Assembly (NCBI RefSeq): GCF_003387075.1
Contig: NZ_QUMQ01000001.1
Span: forward strand, 9,007,910-9,071,909
Length of the DNA stretch: 64,000 bases
Direction of reading: 5' to 3'
Origin: Asanoa ferruginea
Lineage (GTDB): Bacteria; Actinomycetota; Actinomycetes; Mycobacteriales; Micromonosporaceae
The notes under the pieces: generated by a model
What the model was told of the DNA's origin: nothing
The model's input: the letters and a program-made list of their open reading frames with translations, nothing else
Database searches by the model: none
Translations under genes and position numbers: made by a program
Part shown: piece after piece, positions 1 through 10,324 of the stretch
How positions within the stretch are numbered: the stretch's first letter is position 1
How the letters are laid out: the number at the start of each line of letters is the position of its first letter

Positions 1-186
1 GCCGAAGCTGCGCAGCCAGCGGGCGGCCAGGTCGAGGTGGCGGCTGGTCAACTGGGCGTCGAACAGGGCACGGGCCAGCTCGGCGGTCATCCCGTCGGTG
101 AGGTCGGCGGTGCCCGGCACCAGCGCGCCGACGGCCGTCCGGAACCGTTCGTCGAGATCTTGCGGCGTGGTCACGCCGAAAAGCAT
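1..186 (-). CDS. TPP-dependent 2-oxoacid dehydrogenase E1-like protein, N-terminal fragment
   Basis: Only the first 62 codons lie in the window; the gene runs off the left edge. Reading from the ATG at 184-186 on the minus strand gives an open frame with no stop. Residues 43-61 ([19 protein letters not shown]) resemble the segment found near the N-terminus of actinobacterial thiamine-diphosphate-dependent 2-oxoacid dehydrogenase E1 proteins, which decarboxylate branched-chain or related 2-oxoacids. No catalytic motif is inside the fragment, so the family call rests on this segment alone. It is transcribed divergently from the YjbQ gene, with 93 bp between the two starts. Family moderately likely; substrate unknown. 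Confidence 0.55.
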   Translation of the reverse strand, partial: MLFGVTTPQDLDERFRTAVGALVPGTADLTDGMTAELARALFDAQLTSRHLDLAARWLRSFG

Positions 187-279
187 TACCGACGCACGCC
201 ACCCACGGCCAGTCACCTGCCCCATCCGCCACGCGGGACCCGCACACGCAACTGCCCGATGATCTCTAGACTTGTCCGG

Positions 280-687
280 ATGCGGAGTCAGGTGATCACC
301 GTCGAGACGGGGCGGCGCCCCGCCGTGCGCGATGTGACGGCGGAAGCGCAGCAGTTCGTCGCCGGCGAGGGTGACGGCCTGTTGCACGTGTTCGTCCCGC
401 ACGCCACGGCCGGCATCGCGATCATCGAGAGCGGGGCCGGCTCCGACGACCCCGATCTGATGACGGCGATTGACGGTTTCCTGCCCGCCGACGACCGCTG
501 GCGCCACCGGCACGGCGCCCGCGGGCACGGCCGTGACCACGTGGTTCCGGCCTTCGTCGCCCCGTACGCGTCGATCCCGGTTCTTGGTGGTCGGTTGGCC
601 CTGGGCACCTGGCAGTCCATCTGCCTGGTCGACACCAACGGTGACAACGCTGTCCGTCAGGTCCGGTTTTCGTTCCTTCCGGGGTGA
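280..687 (+). CDS. YjbQ/UPF0047 family protein
   Basis: A 135-residue protein of the YjbQ (UPF0047) family, a small beta-rich fold reported to have weak thiamine-phosphate-synthase-like activity; its real role is unsettled. Family features are the N-terminal strand [11 protein letters not shown], the HATAGIAI segment with a conserved histidine, and the C-terminal [14 protein letters not shown] block. Length is normal. An upstream in-frame ATG exists at 259, but the -10-like TAGACT at 267-272 lies seven bases before the ATG at 280, which fits a leaderless start there. The divergent neighbour is a TPP-dependent dehydrogenase fragment, but no functional link can be shown. Confidence 0.85.
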   Translation: MRSQVITVETGRRPAVRDVTAEAQQFVAGEGDGLLHVFVPHATAGIAIIESGAGSDDPDLMTAIDGFLPADDRWRHRHGARGHGRDHVVPAFVAPYASIPVLGGRLALGTWQSICLVDTNGDNAVRQVRFSFLPG

Positions 688-840
688 GTTACCGGACAGT
701 AGCTGTGTCGAGTGTCGCGTCTGTAGTACGCGACGTGACGCCAGGGCGTGAAACGGGGCAGGATGGCGTTGGAGACGAATCCCACACCCGGGACACTTGG
801 CTCCGAAATGTCAGTCGTCCCCACAATCTGAGGAATGCCT

Positions 841-3591
841 GTGGCTACGGAACGCAAGCGCCCGGTGATCAGTGACGGCCTGCCGAGCCAGCTTCCGGAC
901 ATCGACCCTGAGGAAACCGCCGAATGGGTCGAGTCTCTCGACGGAGTCATCGACGCGGGCGGCGCCAAGCGCGCCCGATATGTGATGTTGCGGTTGCTGG
1001 AGCGGGCGCGCGAGCGCAATATCGGCGTCCCCCCGCTGACCACCACCGACTACATCAACACGATTCCGCCGGAGCGAGAGCCCTGGTTCCCCGGTGACGA
1101 GTTCGTCGAGCGGCGGATCCGCGCCTACATCCGGTGGAACGCCGCGATGCTGGTGCACCGCGCGCAGCGCCCCGAGATCGGCGTCGGCGGGCACATCTCG
1201 ACCTACGCCAGCGCCGCGGCGCTCTACGAGGTCGGCTTCAACCACTTCTTCCGCGGCCGCAACCACCCCGGCGGTGGCGACCAGATCTACTACCAGGGCC
1301 ACGCGTCCCCGGGCATGTACGCCCGCGCGTTCATGGAGGGTCGCCTCTCCGAGGAGCGCCTCGACGGCTTCCGCCAGGAGCTCTCGCACGCCGGGCTCGG
1401 CGGCGGCCTGCCGTCCTACCCGCACCCGCGGCTCATGCCCGACTTCTGGGAGTTCCCGACGGTCTCGATGGGCCTCGGCGGGCTCAACGCGATCTACCAG
1501 GCCCGGTTCAACCGCTACCTCCAGCACCGGGGCATCAAGGACACGTCCGACCAGCACGTATGGGCGTTCCTCGGCGACGGCGAGATGGACGAGCCGGAGT
1601 CGCTCGGCGCGATCGGCCTGGCGGCCCGCGAAGAGCTCGACAACCTGACCTTCGTGATCAACTGCAACCTGCAGCGCCTCGACGGCCCGGTCCGCGGCAA
1701 CGGCAAGGTCATCCAGGAGCTGGAGTCCTACTTCCGCGGCGCCGGCTGGAACGTCATCAAGGTCGTCTGGGGCCGCGAGTGGGACCCGCTGCTGGCCGCC
1801 GACTCCGACGGCGCGCTGGTCAACCTGATGAACAGCACGCCCGACGGCGACTACCAGACCTACAAGGCCGAGTCCGGCGCGTACGTCCGCGAGCACTTCT
1901 TCGGTCGTGACCCGCGGACCCGCAAGATGGTCGAGAACTTCTCCGACGACGAGATCTGGAACCTCAAGCGCGGCGGGCACGACTACCGGAAGATCTACGC
2001 GGCCTACAAGGCGGCGACGGAGCACACCGGCCAGCCGACGGTCATCCTGGCGAAGACGATCAAGGGCTGGACCCTGGGCTCGTCGTTCGAGGGCCGCAAC
2101 GCGACCCACCAGATGAAGAAGCTGACGCTCGACGACCTGAAGACGTTCCGCGACCGCCTCTACCTGGATATCTCTGACAAGCAGCTCGAGGACAACCCCT
2201 ACCTGCCGCCTTACATCCGGCCGGAGGACAAGTCCGACGAGATGGAATACCTGCACGAGCGGCGGCGCGCGCTGGGCGGTTACCTGCCGTCGCGCAACAC
2301 CAAGGTGATCCCGCTCCAGATCCCGGGCAGCGAGCGGTTCGGCGACGTCAAGCGGGGTTCCGGCAAGCAGAAGATCGCCACCACCATGGCCTTCGTACGC
2401 CTGCTCAAGGACATCATGAAGGACCGCGCGTTCGGTGACCGGTGGGTGCCGATCATCCCGGACGAGGCCCGCACCTTCGGCATGGACTCGCTGTTCCCGA
2501 CGAAGAAGATCTACTCGCCGCACGGGCAGAACTACACCCCGGTCGACCGGGAGCTGTTCCTGTCCTACAAGGAGGCGCTCGGCGGGCAGATCCTGCACGA
2601 GGGCATCAACGAGGCGGGTTCGGTGGCCTCGTTCACCGCGGCCGGGTCTTCTTACGCCACGCATGGCGAGCCGATGATCCCGCTCTACATCTTCTATTCG
2701 ATGTTCGGCTTCCAGCGCACCGGCGACGGCTTCTGGGCCGCGGCCGACCAGATGACGCGGGGCTTCGTGCTCGGCGCCACGGCTGGCAGGACGACTTTGA
2801 ACGGAGAGGGCCTCCAGCACGAAGACGGCCACTCCCACCTGCTCGCGGCCACCAACCCGGCCGTCGTCGGCTGGGACCCGGCGTTCGCGTTCGAGATCGC
2901 GCACATCGTCGAGCGCGGCCTGCACCGGATGTACGGCGAGGACCCGGAGAACGTCTTCTACTACCTCACCCTCTACAACGAGCCGATCCTCCAGCCCGCC
3001 GAGCCGGTCGACGTCGACGTGGAAGGCCTGCTGAAGGGCATCTACCGCTACTCGCCCGCACCGGCGGTCGAGGGCGGCGGCATCAAGGCCAACGTCCTGG
3101 CGTCAGGCACGGCCATGCAGTGGGCGCTCAAGGCACAGCAGCTGCTGGCCCAGGACTGGGGCGTCGCGGCCGACGTCTGGTCGGTCACGTCGTGGACCGA
3201 GCTACGCCGCGACGCGGTGCAGACCGAGGAATACAACCTGATGCACCCGGGCAGCGAGCCGCGGGTCCCCTACATCCGCCGCAAGCTGGCGGGTGCCGAC
3301 GGCCCGGTGGTCGCGGTCAGCGACTTCATGCGCGCGGTGCCCGACCTGATCTCGCGCTGGGTCCCGGGCGACTACACGTCGCTGGGCACCGACGGCTTCG
3401 GCCTGTCCGACACCCGGCACGCCCTGCGCCGCCACTTCCACGTCGACGCCGAGTCGGTGGCCGTGGCGACCCTGCGGCAGCTGGCCCTCCGCGGCGAGAT
3501 CGCCCCGGCGATCCCGGTCGAGGCGGCCCGCAAGTACGCGATCGACGACGTCAACGCCGCACCCGTGGGCGAGACCGGCGGCGACTCGTAG
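841..3591 (+). CDS. aceE: Pyruvate dehydrogenase E1 component, homodimeric type
   Basis: AceE is the TPP-dependent E1 of the pyruvate dehydrogenase complex; it decarboxylates pyruvate and acetylates the lipoyl groups of E2. About 916 residues, the usual size of the single-chain E1p. The TPP/Mg motif starts at GDGEMDE near residue 245 and ends near the Asn-containing NCNLQRLDG around residue 275. The transketolase-like middle domain carries [12 protein letters not shown] and a C-terminal domain follows. An ATG lies at 835, but the Shine-Dalgarno GAGG at 830-833 is only one base from it and seven bases from the GTG at 841, so GTG 841 is preferred. It stands alone, without E2/E3 genes, as in many actinobacteria, and ends before a bidirectional terminator. 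Confidence 0.95.
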   Translation: MATERKRPVISDGLPSQLPDIDPEETAEWVESLDGVIDAGGAKRARYVMLRLLERARERNIGVPPLTTTDYINTIPPEREPWFPGDEFVERRIRAYIRWNAAMLVHRAQRPEIGVGGHISTYASAAALYEVGFNHFFRGRNHPGGGDQIYYQGHASPGMYARAFMEGRLSEERLDGFRQELSHAGLGGGLPSYPHPRLMPDFWEFPTVSMGLGGLNAIYQARFNRYLQHRGIKDTSDQHVWAFLGDGEMDEPESLGAIGLAAREELDNLTFVINCNLQRLDGPVRGNGKVIQELESYFRGAGWNVIKVVWGREWDPLLAADSDGALVNLMNSTPDGDYQTYKAESGAYVREHFFGRDPRTRKMVENFSDDEIWNLKRGGHDYRKIYAAYKAATEHTGQPTVILAKTIKGWTLGSSFEGRNATHQMKKLTLDDLKTFRDRLYLDISDKQLEDNPYLPPYIRPEDKSDEMEYLHERRRALGGYLPSRNTKVIPLQIPGSERFGDVKRGSGKQKIATTMAFVRLLKDIMKDRAFGDRWVPIIPDEARTFGMDSLFPTKKIYSPHGQNYTPVDRELFLSYKEALGGQILHEGINEAGSVASFTAAGSSYATHGEPMIPLYIFYSMFGFQRTGDGFWAAADQMTRGFVLGATAGRTTLNGEGLQHEDGHSHLLAATNPAVVGWDPAFAFEIAHIVERGLHRMYGEDPENVFYYLTLYNEPILQPAEPVDVDVEGLLKGIYRYSPAPAVEGGGIKANVLASGTAMQWALKAQQLLAQDWGVAADVWSVTSWTELRRDAVQTEEYNLMHPGSEPRVPYIRRKLAGADGPVVAVSDFMRAVPDLISRWVPGDYTSLGTDGFGLSDTRHALRRHFHVDAESVAVATLRQLALRGEIAPAIPVEAARKYAIDDVNAAPVGETGGDS

Positions 3592-3605
3592 GTCTGTTCG
3601 TTCGA

Positions 3606-3641
3606 AAAGGGCGCCCCGCTTCTGCTTGCGAGGCGCCCTTT
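3606..3641. terminator. Bidirectional intrinsic terminator between aceE and pectate lyase
   Basis: A 10-bp inverted repeat, AAAGGGCGCC at 3606-3615 and its complement at 3632-3641, with further CCGC/GCG pairing inside a 16-base loop. A short A run on the left and T run on the right give a U-tract in either direction. It sits exactly between the convergent stops at 3591 and 3652. Confidence 0.8.
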
Positions 3642-3651
3642 CCGTTCCCGG

Positions 3652-5193
3652 TCAGCTGGCGTAGGTCTCGAACTCGGCGACCCTTGGGGTGGCGGTCGAG
3701 CTGGTGATGTCGAAGGTGATCTTCTTCGCCGACGTGCGCGCGAAGGTGATGACCCCGGCCCGGCTGCCGGTGGCCAGCACCGCGCCCGTGTCGCCGTTCA
3801 GCACCCGCCAGTTGCCGATCGCGCCCGTCGCGCCGGAGGCCTCCCGGATGTTGATCCGGGACACCGACGTGGCCGCGCTCCACTTGATGGAGATCGAACC
3901 GGTCGCGCCCGCCGGGGACCAGTAGGTCGCCAGGTCGCCGTCGCGGACGTTGCCGTAGCTCGTGCCGCTGGCCTTGCTCGAGCCGTCGGCGCCCGCGCCG
4001 ATGCTCAGGTTCGTGCCACTGGGCGGATTGGTCGGGCCCTGCGTGGGTGGCGGGGTGGTCGGGTTCTGCGTCGGGTTGCCGGTCGGCGGCGTGGTTGGCG
4101 AGCAACTGCCGTTGGAGACCTGCAAGCCGCGGTTCGCGCCCGCCGTCGCGGCGACCACGCTGGGCACACAGGAGGCGCCGTCCAACGTGAACGCATAAGG
4201 GATGCTCACCGTCGTGTTCGAGGTGACGTTCGGGCCCGCCGGGTTGTTGTCCGAACCCGGCGCCGACCAGGTCACGTTGTCGAAGATGTTGCCGTTGACC
4301 TGCCAGGTGCCGGCCTCGCTCGTGTAGAACGTGCCCAGCACGTCCTTCGAGTTCTTGAAGTAGTTGTTGTCGACCCGGGCGCGGGCGCCGGCCCGCGAGT
4401 TGATGCCCGACTCGTGCAGGCTCACGTAGTAGTTGTTGTAGATGTGCGCGATGCCGCCGCGCAGCAGGGGCGTACGCGAGTCGATGTTCTCGTAAAGGTT
4501 GTGGTGGAACGTCACGAAGCCGTTGCTGCGGTCGCTCTCGCTCGACCCGATCAGGCCGCCGCGGCCCGAGTTGCGCAGCGTGCTGTAGGACAGCGTCACA
4601 TACTGCGTGTTGTCCTTCATGTCGAAGAGGCCGTCGAAGCCGGCGTCCTCACCACCCGACGCGAGCAGGTTGACGTGGTCGACCCAGACGTTGCGGACGG
4701 TGCTCTCCATGCCGATCGCGTCGCCGCCGTTTGACGTGGGCGAGCCTGACTTCTTGACGTTCTGGACCGTCACGTTCTGGATGATGATGTTGCTGGCCTC
4801 GCGGATGTGGATGCCCAACTGGTCGAAGACCGCGCCGCTGCCGACGCCGACGATCGTGACGTTGCTGATCTGCTTGAGCTCGATCACCCCTGCGGCGGTG
4901 TTGCAGCTCGCGCCGGAGACCTTGGTCGTGTTGCCGTGGTTGATGGTGCCCTCGACCTGGATGACGATCGGGGTGCTGCTGCTGGCCCGGCCGCACAGGG
5001 CCGCGTGGATGGCCGTGCCGGTCGTGGCCCGCACCGTCTGCCCGCCCGCGCCGCCGGTCGTGCCGCCGTTCTGCGTCGCATAGCCGGTCACGCCGCCGAC
5101 CGCCGCCGACGCCTCGGGGATCGCCAGGACCAACGCTCCGACCACGGCCGCCGCGGCCGTCGCGGCCAGTGGCACCAGGACTCGTCTCATCAT
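3652..5193 (-). CDS. Secreted pectate lyase (PL1) with C-terminal F5/8-type module
   Basis: A 513-residue exported pectate lyase that would cleave pectin or polygalacturonate by beta-elimination outside the cell. Order: signal peptide (residues 1 to about 28, MMRRVLVPLAATAAA then an ASA-A site), right-handed beta-helix lyase domain with WVDH and the catalytic-Arg region NIDSRTPLLRGG, a Pro/Thr linker near residues 365-395, and a C-terminal beta-sandwich resembling F5/8-type carbohydrate-binding modules. The start at 5193 has AAGG six bases upstream; a second ATG follows directly. Its promoter region holds a LacI-type palindrome, suggesting sugar-responsive repression. It is divergent from a GH1/MFS pair, together resembling a plant-polymer utilisation locus. 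Confidence 0.9.
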   Translation of the reverse strand: MMRRVLVPLAATAAAAVVGALVLAIPEASAAVGGVTGYATQNGGTTGGAGGQTVRATTGTAIHAALCGRASSSTPIVIQVEGTINHGNTTKVSGASCNTAAGVIELKQISNVTIVGVGSGAVFDQLGIHIREASNIIIQNVTVQNVKKSGSPTSNGGDAIGMESTVRNVWVDHVNLLASGGEDAGFDGLFDMKDNTQYVTLSYSTLRNSGRGGLIGSSESDRSNGFVTFHHNLYENIDSRTPLLRGGIAHIYNNYYVSLHESGINSRAGARARVDNNYFKNSKDVLGTFYTSEAGTWQVNGNIFDNVTWSAPGSDNNPAGPNVTSNTTVSIPYAFTLDGASCVPSVVAATAGANRGLQVSNGSCSPTTPPTGNPTQNPTTPPPTQGPTNPPSGTNLSIGAGADGSSKASGTSYGNVRDGDLATYWSPAGATGSISIKWSAATSVSRINIREASGATGAIGNWRVLNGDTGAVLATGSRAGVITFARTSAKKITFDITSSTATPRVAEFETYAS

Positions 5194-5230
5194 CGTCCAC
5201 CTTCGTAACACGGGGGTAAGGGATCGAAAA

Positions 5231-5243
5231 TTGACGATGTCAA
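5231..5243. promoter_or_regulatory. Palindrome in pectate lyase promoter
   Basis: Perfect dyad TTGAC-GAT-GTCAA. On the minus strand it includes TTGACA, a good -35 sequence for the pectate lyase, so a protein bound here would cover the promoter. The binding factor is unknown. Confidence 0.4.
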
Positions 5244-5248
5244 CGTTA

Positions 5249-5262
5249 GGAAAGCGCTTACC
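5249..5262. promoter_or_regulatory. LacI-family-type operator upstream of pectate lyase
   Basis: GGAAAGCGCTTACC is palindromic apart from one pair of positions and has the AAAGCGCTT core with central CG typical of LacI-family sugar repressor sites. It lies about 56 bp upstream of the lyase start. No LacI regulator gene is in the window, so a repressor encoded elsewhere is inferred. Confidence 0.6.
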
Positions 5263-5350
5263 TGACGCACAAGAGCTGGCATGTGCAGGTTTGTTGCAGT
5301 GCCTCTCGACGTGCGGATCATCCGGGGTTAAAGTCCGAGCCAGTCTCGGC

Positions 5351-5364
5351 TTACCGGCCGGTAA
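5351..5364. promoter_or_regulatory. Perfect 14-bp palindrome upstream of the GH1 gene
   Basis: TTACCGGCCGGTAA is a perfect dyad 24 bp before the beta-glucosidase start. Its position suggests an operator for the GH1-MFS pair. It differs from the LacI-type site of the divergent pectate lyase, so the two units may answer to different regulators. Confidence 0.5.
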
Positions 5365-5388
5365 CGACCTGAGGGGGCGCGGAAGCTG

Positions 5389-6705
5389 ATGCCGGAGCTG
5401 CCTGGCGGATTCCTGTGGGGGGTGTCCACCTCCGCCTACCAGATCGAGGGCGCGGTGCACGCCGGCGGGCGTGGCGCGTCGGTCTGGGACACCTTCAGCG
5501 CGACACCCGGCCGTATCGTCGACGGGACCACCGGCGCGATCGCGACCGACTCCTACCACCGCTACGCCGACGACGTCGCGCTGATGCGCGAGCTCGGTGT
5601 CGGCGCCTACCGGTTCTCCGTGGCGTGGCCGCGGATCCAGCCCGACGGCACCGGTCCGGCCAACGCCGCCGGGCTCGATCACTACGAGCGGCTGGTCGAC
5701 GCGCTGCTCGACGCCGGCATCGCGCCCGTCGCCACCCTGTTCCACTGGGACCTGCCGCAGGCGCTCCAGGACCGCGGCGGCTGGCTGTCCCGGGAGACCG
5801 CACACCGCTTCGGCGAGTACGCGGCCCTGGTCGCCGGCCGGCTCGGCGACCGGGTGCGGATGTGGATCACGCTGAACGAGCCGTTCGTGCACATGTCGCT
5901 CGGCTACGCGCTGGGCACCCACGCGCCGGGCGAGCAGTTGCTCTTCGGCGCCTTCCCGGTGGCGCACCACCAGCTCCTCGGGCACGGGCTCGCCGTCGCC
6001 GCGCTGCGCGACCACTCCAACAGCCCGGTCACGATCGCCAACAACTACTCCCCCGCGCGGCCGGCGAGCCACGACCCCGCCGATCTGGCGGCCGCCGCGG
6101 CCTATGACGCGCTGCAGAACCGGGTGTTCACCGACCCGCTCTTCGGCCTGGGCTACCCCGAGGGCGCCGCCGACCTGTCGGTGGTCCGCGAGGGCGACCT
6201 CGACGTGATCGCGGCGCCGATCGACGCGCTGGGGGTCAACTACTACAACCCGACGGGGGTACGCGGTCCCGAGGACGGGAGTCCCCTGCCGTTCGAGATC
6301 GTGCCGCTGGACGGCTACCCGACCACGGCCTTCGGCTGGCCGGTCGCCCCCGACGGGCTGCGCGAGCTGCTGGTGCAACTGCACGGGCGCTACGGTGCCG
6401 CGCTGCCGCCGATCTACATCACCGAGAGCGGCTGCGCCTACGACGACGTGGTCGGTCCCGACGGTTCGTGCGCCGACCCGGAGCGGATCGCCTACCTCGA
6501 CGCGCATCTGGCCGCGCTGGCCGACGCGCAGGCCGACGGGGTCGACGTGCGCGGCTACTTCGTCTGGTCGCTGCTCGACAACTGGGAGTGGGCCGAGGGA
6601 TTCACCAAGCGGTTCGGGCTGGTGCACGTCGACTTCGACACGCAGACGCGTACCCCCAAGAGCTCCTTCGCCTGGTTGCGGGAGCGCATCCGTGACCACC
6701 GTTGA
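5389..6705 (+). CDS. GH1 family beta-glucosidase
   Basis: A 438-residue glycoside hydrolase family 1 enzyme with no signal peptide, so it acts in the cytoplasm on imported beta-glucosides such as cellobiose (substrate inferred). The N-terminal GFLWGVSTSAYQIEG signature is present, the acid/base glutamate is E164 in TLNEP, and the nucleophile is E346 in YITESG. The C-terminal SLLDNWEWAEGF and RFGLVHVDF blocks are also typical. Length is normal for bacterial GH1. It overlaps the start of the following MFS transporter by 14 bases, so uptake and hydrolysis are co-translated. A perfect palindrome lies just upstream. Confidence 0.93.
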   Translation: MPELPGGFLWGVSTSAYQIEGAVHAGGRGASVWDTFSATPGRIVDGTTGAIATDSYHRYADDVALMRELGVGAYRFSVAWPRIQPDGTGPANAAGLDHYERLVDALLDAGIAPVATLFHWDLPQALQDRGGWLSRETAHRFGEYAALVAGRLGDRVRMWITLNEPFVHMSLGYALGTHAPGEQLLFGAFPVAHHQLLGHGLAVAALRDHSNSPVTIANNYSPARPASHDPADLAAAAAYDALQNRVFTDPLFGLGYPEGAADLSVVREGDLDVIAAPIDALGVNYYNPTGVRGPEDGSPLPFEIVPLDGYPTTAFGWPVAPDGLRELLVQLHGRYGAALPPIYITESGCAYDDVVGPDGSCADPERIAYLDAHLAALADAQADGVDVRGYFVWSLLDNWEWAEGFTKRFGLVHVDFDTQTRTPKSSFAWLRERIRDHR

Positions 6706-7969
6706 CCCGGAGGCGTCCGCCCTACCGGCGGCGCTGGCCGAGCCGACGGTCCGGGTCCGGCGGGGCTGGATCGCGCTGCTGTTCTCGGCCAACCTGGGCG
6801 TCTGGATGGCATTCTTCACGCCGATCCAGATCCTGCTGCCCAACCAGGTCGCCGCGATCGCGCCGGACCACAAGGAGACGGCGCTGGCCTGGGCGATGGG
6901 CTTCGGCGCGCTGGCGGCGATCGTCGCCAACCCGCTAGCCGGCGCGTTCTCCGACCGCACCTGCCTGACCATCGGCGGGCGGGTGCTCGGCCGCCGGCAC
7001 GTCTGGACCGTCGCCGGCGCCGTCTTCGGGTCGCTGTCGCTGCTGTTGCTGGCCCAGCAGCACACGATCCTCGGTGTCACGCTCGCCTGGGTCGCCGCGC
7101 AGGCCGCCTTCAACGCCATGCTGGCCGCCCTGACCGCCGCGCTGCCCGACCGGGTGCCGGTCGACCAGCGGGGCCGGGTGTCCGGGTGGGCCGGCATCCC
7201 GCAGGCGCTCGGCCTGGTGATCGGCGCGGTGCTGGTGACCACGCTGTTCACCGGCAACGCCTCGGGCTACGTGGCCGTCGCGGTCGCCGTACTCCTGCTG
7301 GGTCTGCCGTTCGCGTTCTTCACCGGCGACGACCCGCTGCCGCGCGAGCACCGGCCACCGTTCTCGCTGCGCACGCTGGTGCGCGGCATGTGGATCAGCC
7401 CGAAGCAGCACCCGGACTTCGCCTGGGCCTGGGGCACCCGGTTCCTGGTGCAGGTCGGCAACGCGCTCGGCACCCTCTACCTGCTCTATTTCCTCGAAGA
7501 CGGGGTGCACTACGCCGACCCCGAGGGCGGGCTGCTGATCCTGATCCTGCTCTACACGGCCGGCATGATGGCCACGGCCGTGGTCGCCGGGCGGATGTCG
7601 GACCGGTCCGGCAAGCGCAAGGTGTTCGTGATCTGGTCGGGCATCATCATGGCGGTGGCCGCGCTGATCCTGGCGATCTGGCCGGTCTGGATGGCGGCCG
7701 TCGTCGCGGCGGTGCTGCTCGGCGCGGGCTACGGGGCCTACCTGGCCGTCGACGCGGCGCTGATCACCCAGGTGCTGCCGGCGGCGACCACCCGGGGCAA
7801 GGACCTCGGCGTGATCAACATCGCCAACTCGGCACCGCAGGCGCTCGGGCCGTTCGCGGCCGCCTGGATCGTGGTCTACCTGGGCGGCTACCCGACCCTG
7901 TTCGCCGCGACCGCGGTGATCACCCTGCTGGGCAGCGTGCTGGTCCGGAAGATCCGCTCGGTACCGTAA
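6692..7969 (+). CDS. MFS transporter, probable sugar/glycoside importer
   Basis: About 425 residues with roughly twelve hydrophobic segments. The loop between TM2 and TM3 has GAFSDRT and then [10 protein letters not shown], the MFS motif-A pattern. The GTG at 6692 lies inside the end of the beta-glucosidase gene and has GGGAG a few bases upstream, so translational coupling is likely. The overlap with a cytoplasmic GH1 enzyme suggests it imports the beta-glucoside that enzyme hydrolyses; this is context only, since MFS sequence alone does not fix the substrate. Confidence 0.82.
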   Translation: MTTVDPEASALPAALAEPTVRVRRGWIALLFSANLGVWMAFFTPIQILLPNQVAAIAPDHKETALAWAMGFGALAAIVANPLAGAFSDRTCLTIGGRVLGRRHVWTVAGAVFGSLSLLLLAQQHTILGVTLAWVAAQAAFNAMLAALTAALPDRVPVDQRGRVSGWAGIPQALGLVIGAVLVTTLFTGNASGYVAVAVAVLLLGLPFAFFTGDDPLPREHRPPFSLRTLVRGMWISPKQHPDFAWAWGTRFLVQVGNALGTLYLLYFLEDGVHYADPEGGLLILILLYTAGMMATAVVAGRMSDRSGKRKVFVIWSGIIMAVAALILAIWPVWMAAVVAAVLLGAGYGAYLAVDAALITQVLPAATTRGKDLGVINIANSAPQALGPFAAAWIVVYLGGYPTLFAATAVITLLGSVLVRKIRSVP

Positions 7970-8027
7970 GAACCGGACATTAAACCTGGTGGCGGCCCAC
8001 CCCGGGGGCAACCGTAGGCTGGACCGC

Positions 8028-9434
8028 GTGACGGTACGCGTGCGATTCGCCCCCTCCCCGACGGGAATGTTCCATGTCGGCGGCGCCCGGACGGCGCTGC
8101 AGGACTGGATCTACGCCAAGCAGCACGGCGGTGTGTTCGTGCTGCGGGTGGAAGACACCGACGCCGCGCGCAACCGCCCCGAATGGACCGAGGGCATCCT
8201 CTCGGCGCTCGACTGGCTCGGCATCGAGCGGGGCAGCTACGAGGGCCCCTATTTCCAGTCGGCCAACGCCGACGAGCAGCGCGCCGCCGCCGGCCGGCTC
8301 TACGACGCCGGCCGGGCCTACTACTGCGACTGCACGCGGGAGATGGTGCAGGCCCGCACCGGCAACTCCTACACCGGATATGACGGTTTCTGCCGTGACC
8401 GCAACCTCGGGCCGGGCGAGGGCCGGGCACTGCGGTTCCGCACGCCCGACGAGGGCGAGACGAAGGTCATCGACCTGGTCCGCGGCGAGCCGACCTTCGA
8501 AAACGCCAAGATCGAAGACTTCGTGATCGCCCGGGCCGACGGGTCGCCGGTGTTCCTGCTGGCCAACGTCGTCGACGACATCACCATGGGCATCACCCAC
8601 GTGATCCGGGCCGAGGAGCACCTGCCCAACACGCCCAAGCAGCAGTTGCTCTGGGACGCGCTCGGTGTCAAGCCGCCGGTCTGGGCCCACGTGCCGGTGG
8701 TGGTCAACGAGAAGCGGCAGAAGCTGTCGAAACGGCGCGACAAGGTGGCCCTGGAGGCCTACCGCGACGAGGGCTACCTGCGCGACGCGATGCGCAACTA
8801 TCTGATGCTGCTCGGCTGGGCGCCGGCCAACGACCGGGAGATCGTGCCCTGGTCGGTCATCGAAGACGAGTTCCGCCTCGAGAACGTCAACCCGTCGCCG
8901 GCGTTCTTCGACGAGAAGAAGTTGCGCGCGTTCAACGGCGAATACATCCGCGCGCTCAGCGTCGACGGGTTCATCGAGGCCTGCCAGCCGTGGCTGACCG
9001 GCACCGCGACGATCGCGCCGCCGCCGTGGCGGCCCGAGCAGTTCGACCCGGCCCTGTTCGCGGCCGTGGCGCCGTTCGCGCAGACCCGAGTCGCGGTGCT
9101 CAGCGAGATCGTGCCCAATGTGGACTTCCTGTTCCTCGACGAGCCGGCGTTCGACGAGGCGGCCTGGGCCAAGGCGATGAAGGACGGTGCCGCTGACCTG
9201 CTCGACGACGCGGCCCGGGCATACGAGGCGCAGACCGACTGGAGTGCCGAGGCGCTGAAGAACACGCTCGAAGAGGTCGGTGCCGCGCGCGGGCTCAAGC
9301 TGGGCAAGGCACAGGCGCCGGTCCGGGTCGCGGTCACCGGCCGCTCGGTTGGCCTGCCGCTCTTCGAGTCGTTGGCGGTGTTGGGTCGGGAGCGCACGCT
9401 GGCCCGGATCCGCGCGGCCCGCGCCCGCCTCTGA
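8028..9434 (+). CDS. gltX: Glutamate--tRNA ligase
   Basis: Class I aminoacyl-tRNA synthetase of 468 residues that charges tRNA(Glu), and in actinobacteria usually tRNA(Gln) for later transamidation. The ATP-binding HIGH motif appears as HVGG at residues 16-19 and the KMSKS motif as KLSKR at 232-236. Cysteines in YYCDCT and GFCRD match the zinc-binding region of bacterial GluRS. An ATG-like upstream extension is possible, but TAGGCT at 8015-8020 is seven bases from the GTG at 8028, fitting a leaderless start. No tRNA gene is nearby. Confidence 0.95.
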   Translation: MTVRVRFAPSPTGMFHVGGARTALQDWIYAKQHGGVFVLRVEDTDAARNRPEWTEGILSALDWLGIERGSYEGPYFQSANADEQRAAAGRLYDAGRAYYCDCTREMVQARTGNSYTGYDGFCRDRNLGPGEGRALRFRTPDEGETKVIDLVRGEPTFENAKIEDFVIARADGSPVFLLANVVDDITMGITHVIRAEEHLPNTPKQQLLWDALGVKPPVWAHVPVVVNEKRQKLSKRRDKVALEAYRDEGYLRDAMRNYLMLLGWAPANDREIVPWSVIEDEFRLENVNPSPAFFDEKKLRAFNGEYIRALSVDGFIEACQPWLTGTATIAPPPWRPEQFDPALFAAVAPFAQTRVAVLSEIVPNVDFLFLDEPAFDEAAWAKAMKDGAADLLDDAARAYEAQTDWSAEALKNTLEEVGAARGLKLGKAQAPVRVAVTGRSVGLPLFESLAVLGRERTLARIRAARARL

Positions 9435-9560
9435 CGGGCTCCCCGCCCCCCACCGAATTGCTCTCGCCGGTTACGATGCCGGCCTGCCTTTGATCACGAT
9501 CGGGGTCCCTCGCAAGGGTCACCGTGATGGCAGAAGCTGCAAATAACCCGACGGTTAAGT

Positions 9561-9587
9561 GCAACCAACGGGCCGTGCGCGGAGTCT
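9561..9587 (+). promoter_or_regulatory. Possible ECF sigma-factor promoter
   Basis: GCAACC at 9561-9566 and GTCT at 9584-9587, 17 bases apart, match the AACC / GTC layout of many actinobacterial ECF sigma promoters. The start would lie about 40 bases before the GTG at 9636. An ECF promoter would suit the exported product, but the sigma factor is unknown. The rest of the 9435-9635 gap shows no RNA gene. Confidence 0.35.
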
Positions 9588-9635
9588 ATGCAGTAAGCAC
9601 CAGCCAGCCATCGGAACGGGGCGAGGAGGACGGTG

Positions 9636-10322
9636 GTGGGGCGATCGTTTGTCAGACGCTTGTTGCTGGTGGTTGCCGCCGGCTTCCTACTCAGCACGTC
9701 CGGCGTCGCGACGCCGGCCCTGGCCGCGGGCGCGGGTGCGCCGGCCACAGTGGTCGGTCAGGCGCCCAAGCCGCCCAAGCCCACCGCGCTCACCATCAAG
9801 AGCGAGGGCATGGCCGACATCACGGTGACCGCAGCCGAGAAGCCGCGGCTCTTCGCCGACCTGCTCAAAGAGGTCAGCTTCCTGAGTGAGCCCGGCGGCC
9901 AGATCGCGGCGCCCAAGCCGGCGTCGCTGGGCCGCAAGTTCACCGTCAACATCCAATACGACAACAAGCCGCGCTTCACCTACGACCTCTACCCGATGGC
10001 CAACGGCGGTCCCAAGGCGTTCCGCCCGGCGGCGCAGCCGGACAAGAAGAAGACCAGCGCCGCCTGGTACCTCGGCCGGATGACGATGTCGGAGGCGCTG
10101 CGCATCGCCGGCGCGCCGATCCCGGAGAAGCCCGACGTGATGAGCGGCGGCATCGGTGGCGGCACCCGGGTCATTCCCGAAGACTCGCTGCCCACCGGCC
10201 GCGACTTCGACTCGCTGCTGGCCGAGTTGCGCCGGCTGATGCTGCTCAACGGCGGCGTGGTGCTGGTCGTGCTGTTCATGCTCGCCGGCGTCGCACTGAT
10301 CATCCGACACCGCACCCGCTGA
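9636..10322 (+). CDS. Exported membrane-anchored protein of unknown function
   Basis: 228 residues. A signal peptide (RSFVRRLLLVVAAGFLLSTS then ALAAG) is followed by a Pro/Lys-rich stretch, a soluble domain of about 150 residues and a single C-terminal hydrophobic helix with a basic tail (IIRHRTR). This is a type I topology with the main domain outside the membrane. I do not recognise the soluble domain. AGGAGG at 9624-9629 is six bases from the GTG at 9636 and only three from the GTG at 9633, favouring 9636. A possible ECF-type promoter lies upstream. Its stop is 2 bp from that of the convergent TetR gene. Confidence 0.8.
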   Translation: MGRSFVRRLLLVVAAGFLLSTSGVATPALAAGAGAPATVVGQAPKPPKPTALTIKSEGMADITVTAAEKPRLFADLLKEVSFLSEPGGQIAAPKPASLGRKFTVNIQYDNKPRFTYDLYPMANGGPKAFRPAAQPDKKKTSAAWYLGRMTMSEALRIAGAPIPEKPDVMSGGIGGGTRVIPEDSLPTGRDFDSLLAELRRLMLLNGGVVLVVLFMLAGVALIIRHRTR

Positions 10323-10324
10323 CC

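Noticed and set aside
811..2925. 704-residue minus-strand ORF antisense to aceE
   Set aside because: Arg/Val/Ala-rich translation is the antisense shadow of a high-GC gene; aceE itself has full motifs.
5194..7257. Extension of the pectate lyase reading frame upstream of 5193
   Set aside because: The frame stays open by chance through the GH1 and MFS genes; the signal peptide at 5193 marks the true start.
9435..9635. tRNA or riboswitch downstream of gltX
   Set aside because: No cloverleaf or known riboswitch consensus was seen; only a possible ECF promoter.
9524..9889. Small plus-strand ORF overlapping the start of the exported protein gene
   Set aside because: No ribosome site, and it is read across the real gene in another frame.
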